Assembly (NCBI RefSeq): GCF_958298935.1
Contig: NC_084932.1
Span: forward strand, 18,083,501-18,147,500
Length of the DNA: 64,000 bases
DNA from: Phragmites australis
Lineage: Eukaryota; Streptophyta; Magnoliopsida; Poales; Poaceae
Direction: 5' to 3'
The position numbers and the translations under genes were made by a program. The notes under the pieces are model-generated. The model did not search any database and was not told where the DNA came from. It worked only from the letters and a program-made list of their open reading frames with translations. Of the stretch, positions 58,401 through 64,000 are shown one piece after another (position 1 is the first letter of the stretch; every line of letters starts with the position of its first letter).

Positions 58401-59227
58401 GCTTAATGGTTTTCAATTACATTACTATTTCATTTACTCGTATTTACGCAAATATACCTTGTGTTAGCCTATTCTTGATATAAGCCTGCATGTCATTACT
58501 TTACTACACTTGCTGAGTACTCCATGTGCTCACCCTTGCTATCTCCCCTAACACATATGCTGCTCAGTGGAAGACTTTGAAGACTACCAAGACGACGACC
58601 TGGTGTTCTGGGAGCGTGTCTTCTGGTTAGTGCCTGTGGAGTGCTTGGTCGCCGATGCTTTTGTCCCGCTGTCATCATTTAGATGCTGTCATTTAGTTAT
58701 TAAAGTTGTTTAGGTGAAGTCTTTTTGTAAGAAGTGAACGATTGTAAGTTAAAGTATTGCTTTTATTACTTTACCTATGACGTCTTTATGTGTGTTCAAC
58801 TTCTTAGGCACACATAAGCCGCACTTGATTTTGTCCGTTAAAACCAGGTGTGACAGGTGTCAGGATGACCTCTATTGCACTGGAGTGTCAGGATAAGCAC
58901 CACTTGCACTGGCATTAATTGCCTATCACTTCATGTTAGGATAGCATCCACTAGCCTTGGTACGGAATGCCGATCACATCCTTGCAAGGTAAGGTTGACC
59001 GGTGTTCCCCCTCTGGCAGATCTTTCTTGAGGCCTAATGACTCACCCCTAGCCTTCGGGAGGCCTACCCAAGCTCTAGAGGCTGGGGCTGTGGGAGACAT
59101 GGCTCCGAGACGCTAAGACTTCCCTGAAGCCTGGAGGTCCGTAAGCGGCCTTCAGAGGCTTAGGCCTATAGGCATAGGCTAGCTGAGCCAAGGGGCCGTC
59201 GGGGGTCCTTAGCAACGACCCCCAACA
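55440..59227 (-). mobile_element. Solo LTR inserted in the SIRE-like copia (about 778 bp without its own insert)
   Basis: On the minus strand it starts TGTTGGGGGTCGTTGC and ends GCACCAACA, so it has TG..CA ends with a six-base inverted TGTTGG/CCAACA. A TATA-like CTATAAATGAGG lies on the minus strand near 55648. It is split by another LTR at 55851-58855. The copia coding sequence is interrupted at its left edge (AYRVFNNA) and resumes at its right edge (DFVKEICDVEF). The flanking 5-mers GCCAG and GCCGA differ, so the target duplication is not clean. Confidence 0.7.
55851..58855 (+). mobile_element. Solo LTR, 3.0 kb, nested
   Basis: Starts TGTAACACCC and ends GGTGTGACA. It is flanked by an exact 5-bp duplication, GGTGT (55846-55850 and 58856-58860). 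A TATA box, CCTATAAATAG, is at 56560-56570, followed by a GC-rich leader. No gag or pol is present, so an element was lost by LTR recombination. The ends and great length recall Ty3/gypsy chromovirus LTRs of grasses. Minus- and plus-strand frames of about 100-140 codons at 56.1-56.95 kb lie in the GC-rich leader and are not genes. Confidence 0.85.
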
Positions 59228-59600
59228 GCCGATTTTGTTAAGGAAATATGTGATGTGGAATTTGATGAATCTAATGGATTCTAAGGAGAAGGTATTTCTT
59301 ATGGTGATGTAGGTGATGAACCCTTAAGAGACACAATGAAGAAGATAACAATTAGGGATATCAAGCCGAAGGAGGATGATGAAGATGTACCTTGTACTTT
59401 CACTCCACACACCTCCATGGTGCCCAAGTTGATCAAAATGACGAGAAGGATGATCAGTCACTTTCCATCACATGATGAACGCATCTCTCAAGAGGAAGCT
59501 TTAAGCTCAAGCTCAAGATGTTGAATTACAGGATGAACGCATCTCTCAAGAAGTATCACCTAGCGAAATAGAAGATCATTTGCTGACCCAAAGAACAAGG
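59228..59600 (+). pseudogene. SIRE-like copia remnant, part 2
   Basis: The frame reads DFVKEICDVEFDESNGF, a stop, then GDVGDEPLRDTMKKITIRDI and PKEDDEDVPCTFTP. It ends in SHFPSHDERISQEEAL, a stop, and decay. It continues the integrase side broken at 55439. Similarity stops near 59600. Confidence 0.7.
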
Positions 59601-60379
59601 TGGTTTAGAGATCTAAGACCTTGATGTTCAAAATATTTATCTACTCTGTGAATGATTATTAAACTTGTCAATGAAGATAAAGTATGACATGAATTATTAA
59701 GGAATAAATATCTGGCATCAAAAACCTTATCTCAAGCTCTGTAGAAACAAGGGATTCACACTTTTGGGTTGGGATGATGAGGGTGAAGCAATACCTGTTT
59801 CGATTCGGTGCCTTTGTTACCAAACACGGCACACAAACCAGATTCTGAGAGGACACGTGGTTAGGAGACTCATCACTCCGTGACCAATATCCCAACTTGT
59901 ATAATATTGTGCGCAGAAATAGAAAATAGTAGACTAGATGTTACAATTAACCCCACCGAATGTGCTATTTTGACGGAATCTAATTGGTCCAAAGTTGATA
60001 GCGAGGAATCAGCTCCTTTTACACCTTAACAATATCAATTTATCACAAGAGCGAGGTGAATTTTATTTGAATTTGAACCATAATGAACATTCTTCGTGCA
60101 TTCTTTATACCACGCCTTGCAGCATATTGATGCCTCAAATATAAATAAACATTTATGGAAACTAAGATTACCCATAAAATCAAAATTTTCCTTTTGTACC
60201 TTTGTGAAGAAGTACTTCTAACCAAGGGTAATCTAATAAAGAGAAAATAGCAAGGTAGCTAGAAATATTACTTTTGTCACAAAAATAAGATGATTAAACC
60301 CCTCTGTTTTATTTCTTTTTGTCCGTTTTATGGTTTATCCTCCAGGTGCCTTCAGACCTTTACCCGTCCTATAATGTAT
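59601..60379. other. Intergenic, no gene recognised
   Basis: AT-rich. Short frames only, with no domain or element end identified. Confidence 0.4.
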
Positions 60380-60848
60380 CTCATATGATGGGAACATGGC
60401 TAGATGGTCTTAGTAAATAAATGAAAGCATATGTACTGGTTGGAGAGACAACGCTTTATTAGTCACTATGCTATGCATGTTATTGTCCTTGATAAGAAGA
60501 AAATTTCATCTGCTTTGCATGTTATTTATACATGTATTTATTGGCTCTATACTTGGTATGTGCTTCAACATCCAGAGTCTTTAGAGATGATATTAGCGGT
60601 TTACACGCGATTGGAGCAGATAGTTAGGGTGCTCTTTACCCGATATGGATGGAGTTCTAGGCTTTGATCACGAACACACCATAATTTTCCTTGACCCATT
60701 ATCCTCTTTTAGTGTTCTTTGTATTTTTTTTTTTTACTTTGTGTACATCCTACCTATGCAGAAAACGAGAACAAACTCTTATATAGTTGTATTGTGTTGA
60801 TGCATTGTTGAGAATAAAAAAAGCTTCCATTACCCAGAAAAAATAACA
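60380..60848 (+). mobile_element. LINE-like (non-LTR) 3' remnant
   Basis: The plus strand reads TWLDGLSK, stop, MKAYVLVGETTL. After a frameshift it reads VIVLDKKKISSALHVIYTCI and YWLYTWYVLQHP. This pattern (WLCRNDIVFDKK then HWLRxW) is what I recall from the tail of plant LINE-type ORF2 proteins after the zinc-binding RT domain. It is followed by a T-rich 3' UTR ending GAGAATAAAAAAAGCTTCC and ACCCAGAAAAAATAAC, a LINE-like A-rich tail. No 5' part is present. Confidence 0.5.
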
Positions 60849-61526
60849 AGTTGGTTCCACTATAATAAGCATTTATGGAGAACTTGGTTCCAACTTTTAA
60901 TCAAAGAATCCACACTTTTAAGCATGGAGATCTATGACTTAACTATAGAAACTTTTAGCTGTGAACAATCCTGGTTTATAACTTTGAACTAGCAAAGTTA
61001 AAACTTCCAAGTCGCCGCGTATGAGGCTTTAATCCATCGAAATTTACCTGTTGGTTGCCGGGTTCGAAGACTTGCAACTAGCAACAACAAAAGTACACCG
61101 GCCCATTTTTCAACTAAACAGACGACAAGCCTCGAAGGGCTATATCATAGTTCAATCACTATACTATTGAGCAAGTTCAGATTCAGGAATATGAACTAGC
61201 AAGCCCAAATTTTACCTGAAGGGTTGATTGAACCTTCACATGTGAAAAAAGATGAGAGAGAGACAAATTGGTTCCGGCACAGACTCCCTCCGTCTGCTGA
61301 GTGAGCCGTTTCCCTCCTTACCTTCCCTCCCCTACCCTTCCCTTGGGTAGCAGCAATTCAATCTGCCCGAGGGCAGCACAGCAGAGCACACACAGCAGCA
61401 CCGTTATCAATTATCCCCTTCCTCCTCCGCCTGCTCCTCCCACCACAAATCACCCCCTCGCCCTCGCTGCCATTGAGATGCTTCCCTCGCCTCGTCCTCA
61501 TCCTCCCCTCTGACCCTACCCTGCAA
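60849..61526 (+). other. Upstream region and 5' UTR of the PPR gene
   Basis: AT-rich to about 61280, then a pyrimidine-rich stretch (CCTTCCCTCCCCTACCCTTC, CCTCCTCCGCCTGCTCCTCC) that continues to the start codon. C/T-rich leaders are common in grass genes. No TATA box is obvious. An in-frame upstream ATG at 61473 would add 18 residues. I prefer 61527 because its product looks like a transit peptide. Confidence 0.5.
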
Positions 61527-64000
61527 ATGGCCTTCGTCCCCTCCCTCGCCGTCTCCGGCGGGGCTGTCGCTGTCGCCGCCTCTGCTTCCTTCCCGGCTGC
61601 CGACCCCCGGAGGCCACCGCCGAGCTCCGTTGCCATCGCCGACAAGGTGACCGGACATTTTCCCGCCCCTCTCTCCTCGGTTGAACTGGTTTGTGGACCA
61701 GTTCGTTTCGCCGTTCAGGAGTGTAGCAGGGGGTCCGCCTCTCCGAGCTCGAATCAATCCTGTAGCCATTCACTGTCCATTAGTCCAAGCTTGATTTTTT
61801 CTTTGTTTCTTTTCTTTTGTTGTTTTTGAGCGTTTCTTGTCTTCAAGTTCCAAGATTCGTTCCTCGTGATCTTGCAGTCTATGCATGCCATGTTCAATTT
61901 GATTCTGTTACGCTAACTGGCGGGCTTGAATGCAACTAAAACATTTATTAGCTCGCTCAAAATCACGTCTTCGCAGAGCAGTTAGTGCTAACAATGCGAT
62001 TGAAAGATTCGATCGGCTCACCCAGAATTTCATCTTTCCAGAACAATTCATATAGCGGGAGCATTCGATCAGCTGAAAATGGCAGCTGGGAAGCGCCTCT
62101 GCGGCCTCTCGATTTCGAGGAAGCATTGGGCATTCTCAAGGAGGGAAAGACGGTGCAGTCGGCGATGTACGTGCCGCTGCTGCACCGGTGCGTTGAGACC
62201 GGCAGCCTCGCCGCTACCAGGGCCGTCCACGGGCACATGGTGAAGACGGGGACCAGAGCGGACATGTTCGTCGCCACGTCCCTGGTGAACGTCTACATGA
62301 GGTGCGGGGCGAGCCATAACGCGCGCAGGCTGTTCAACGAAATGCCCGAGAAGAACGTGGTGACGTGGACGGCGCTCATAACAGGGTACACTCTGAACTC
62401 GCAGCCGGTGGCGGCACTGGAGGTGTTCGTCGAGATGCTGGAGGCATGGAGGTACCCATCACATTTCACGCTGGGCGCCATGCTGAACGCGTGCTCTGCG
62501 TCGTACAATGTTGATCTGGGCAAGCAGGTTCATGGATACACAATTAAGTATGGCGCTGAGTCGATCACGAGCATGGGGAACTCGCTCTGTAGATTGTATG
62601 TGAAGTCCGGAAGCTTGGAATCTGCCATAAGGGCCTTTCGGAGGATCCCCGACAAGAATGTGATCACGTGGACAACAATGATATCTGCCTGTGCTGAAGA
62701 TGAGAATTATGTGGAGCTTGGACTGACTTTGTTCCTTGATATGCTTATGGATGGAGTGGCGCCTAATGAGTTTACCTTGACGAGCGTTATGAGCTTGTGT
62801 GGTACAAGGCTAGATCTGAACCTGGGCAAGCAAATCCAGGCCTTCTGCTTCAAAATTGGTTGTGACATGAATCTTCCAGTAAAGAACTCGACAATGTACC
62901 TCTATTTGAGAAAGGGTGAAAGCCGGGAGGCGATGCAGTTGTTTGGAGAGATGGAGGATGTCAGTATTATCACGTGGAACGCAATGATCTCGGGTTATGC
63001 TCAGATCATGGATACAGCTAAGGATGATCTCCATGCTCATTCAAGAGGGTTCCAGGCACTCAACATTTTCCGCAACCTCAAGCTGTCTGCAATGAAGCCA
63101 GATTTGTTCACCTTCTCAAGCATCCTATCTGTCTGCAGTGCCATGATGGCCTTGGAGCAGGGTGAGCAAATCCATGCACAGACGATAAAGACTGGTTTCT
63201 TGTCAGATGTCGTGGTGAACAGCGCACTGGTGAACATGTATAACAAGTGTGGATGCATTGAAGATGCAACTAAAGCCTTTGTCGAGATGCCAACAAGATC
63301 TCTTGTCACATGGACTTCCATGATCTCAGGCTACTCTCAGCATGGCCGCCCCCAAGAAGCGATACAACTCTTTGAGGACATGAGATTTGCTGGTGTCAGG
63401 CCAAATGAAATCACATTTGTAAGTGTGCTTTCAGCCTGCAGCTATGCTGGTTTAGTCGAGGAGGCTGAGTGCTACTTTGACATGATGAAGAATGAGTATA
63501 AAATAGAACCTGTTGTGGACCATTACGGGTGCATGATTGACATGTTCGTGCGCTTGGGTCGATTGGAGGATGCATTTTCCTTAATCAAAAGGTCAGGTTT
63601 TGAACCGAATGAGGCTATCTGGTCCAGTTTAGTTGCTGGATGCCGCAGTCATGGAAACATGGAGCTTGCCTTCTATGCTGCTGATAAGCTGCTGGATCTC
63701 AAGCCAAAAGGGGTTGAAACCTATGTCTTACTGTTGAACATGTACATTTCTACAGGGAGATGGCATGATGTGGCAAGAGTGCGGAAGCTGATGAAACAGG
63801 AGGATCTTGGGATTCTTAGGGATCGCAGCTGGATTACTATCAAAGACAAGGTGCATTTCTTCAGAGCTAATGAAAAGACTCACCATCGGAGTGATGAGCT
63901 TTATCAACTGCTAGAGAATTTGTTGGAGAAAGCTAAAACCATTGGCTATGAACCTTACCAGAATCTAGAGTTAGCTGATAGCGAGGGTAAGCCTGCTGCA
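61527..64000 (+). CDS. Pentatricopeptide repeat protein, PLS class, 3' end outside the window
   Basis: Exon 1 is 61527-61646 and exon 2 starts at 61952 and stays open to the window edge (723 codons in total). The intron is GT-AG and phase 0. Exon 1 gives MAFVPSLAVSGGAVAVAASA, rich in Ala/Ser/Pro with no acidic residues early, as in chloroplast or mitochondrial transit peptides. From about residue 100 there are tandem 31-36 residue PPR motifs with L- and S-type signatures: NVVTWTALITGYT, NVITWTTMISACAE, IITWNAMISGYAQ, LVTWTSMISGYSQHG. The E motif starts near 590 (EPNEAIWSSLVAGCRSHGNM) and E+ near 662 (RDRSWITIKDKVHFF). The expected DYW tail would lie downstream. Such proteins bind organelle RNA, and DYW types perform C-to-U editing. 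No stop or frameshift is present. Confidence 0.92.

Larger units (their letters stand above)
51015..59600 (+). mobile_element. Decayed copia (SIRE/Maximus-like) retrotransposon with nested insertions
   Basis: Begins with an LTR (51015-52585) and a primer-binding site, followed by gag, protease and integrase remnants up to about 55439. The sequence then resumes after nested LTRs at 59228 with an acidic linker (DVEFDESNG, DVGDEPLRDTMKKITI, DIKPKEDDEDVP) that in SIRE-type copia elements follows integrase. Reverse transcriptase, RNase H and the 3' LTR are not found. Long acidic, Lys-rich gag spacers also fit the SIRE/Maximus lineage. Confidence 0.7.

Noticed and set aside
61358..61773. Minus-strand frames of 85-120 codons over PPR exon 1
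   Set aside because: They are Gly/Arg/Glu-rich antisense shadows of the pyrimidine-rich leader and exon 1.
62293..63321. Minus-strand frames of 76-94 codons in the PPR exon
   Set aside because: The plus-strand PPR frame is continuous and has clear repeats throughout.
1..64000. CRISPR arrays, operons, ribosome binding sites, tRNA and rRNA genes
   Set aside because: The window is plant nuclear DNA, so the prokaryotic features do not apply. I saw no cloverleaf tRNA gene with intact A and B boxes and no rRNA sequence.

Overview
This is a nuclear genome segment from a grass. The evidence is intron-rich plant genes with GC-rich, high-GC3 5' exons and AT-rich introns, plus a dense load of grass-type transposons: CACTA elements with CACTACTACA ends, MULEs with long TIRs, a Tourist-like MITE, a Helitron, copia elements with a TGGTATCAGAG primer-binding site, and solo LTRs with TGTAACACC/GGTGTGACA ends. 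A panicoid grass is plausible, but the species cannot be fixed from the sequence alone.

Only two genes look intact. At the left end (548-12489, + strand) is a 24-exon SEC24 gene, encoding the cargo-selecting subunit of the COPII vesicle coat. Its spliced frame closes at 1096 residues and uses two GC-AG introns. A 373-bp Helitron and a 243-bp solo LTR sit in its introns. At the right end (61527 to beyond 64000, + strand) is a PLS-class pentatricopeptide repeat (PPR) gene with an organelle-targeting first exon; its C-terminus lies outside the window. The two genes are unrelated in function.

The roughly 49 kb between them is transposon-derived or holds broken genes. From left to right it contains: CACTA-like debris (13.1-13.4 kb); a tandem duplication (14.3-15.5 kb) whose second copy seems split by a block carrying a decayed FAR1/MULE gene and a convergent decayed transposon gene of the Ulp1-associated type (15.5-21.9 kb); a Tourist-like MITE (23.0-23.3 kb); an unassigned GC-rich ORF (24.1-24.5 kb); a complete but mutated MULE (28200-32993); and a CDKF-2-like protein kinase pseudogene (33.5-39.65 kb, - strand) cut in two by a young copia retrotransposon (33652-38768) whose pol frame is still open, with a second kinase fragment beside it.

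Further right are a 587-bp non-autonomous MULE (40328-40914); a 1411-bp CACTA carrying a cytochrome P450 fragment (42001-43411); a 1196-bp CACTA carrying an RTF2-like fragment (44478-45673); a decayed tandem repeat (47.6-48.5 kb); a copia RT fragment (50.3-51.0 kb) interrupted by a larger decayed copia (51.0-59.6 kb), itself interrupted by an LTR that is interrupted by another solo LTR; and a LINE-like 3' remnant (60.4-60.85 kb).

I found no clearly new biological system. The most notable structures are the two gene-capturing CACTA elements with exact target-site duplications, the kinase pseudogene with layered lesions, and the four-layer retrotransposon nest.
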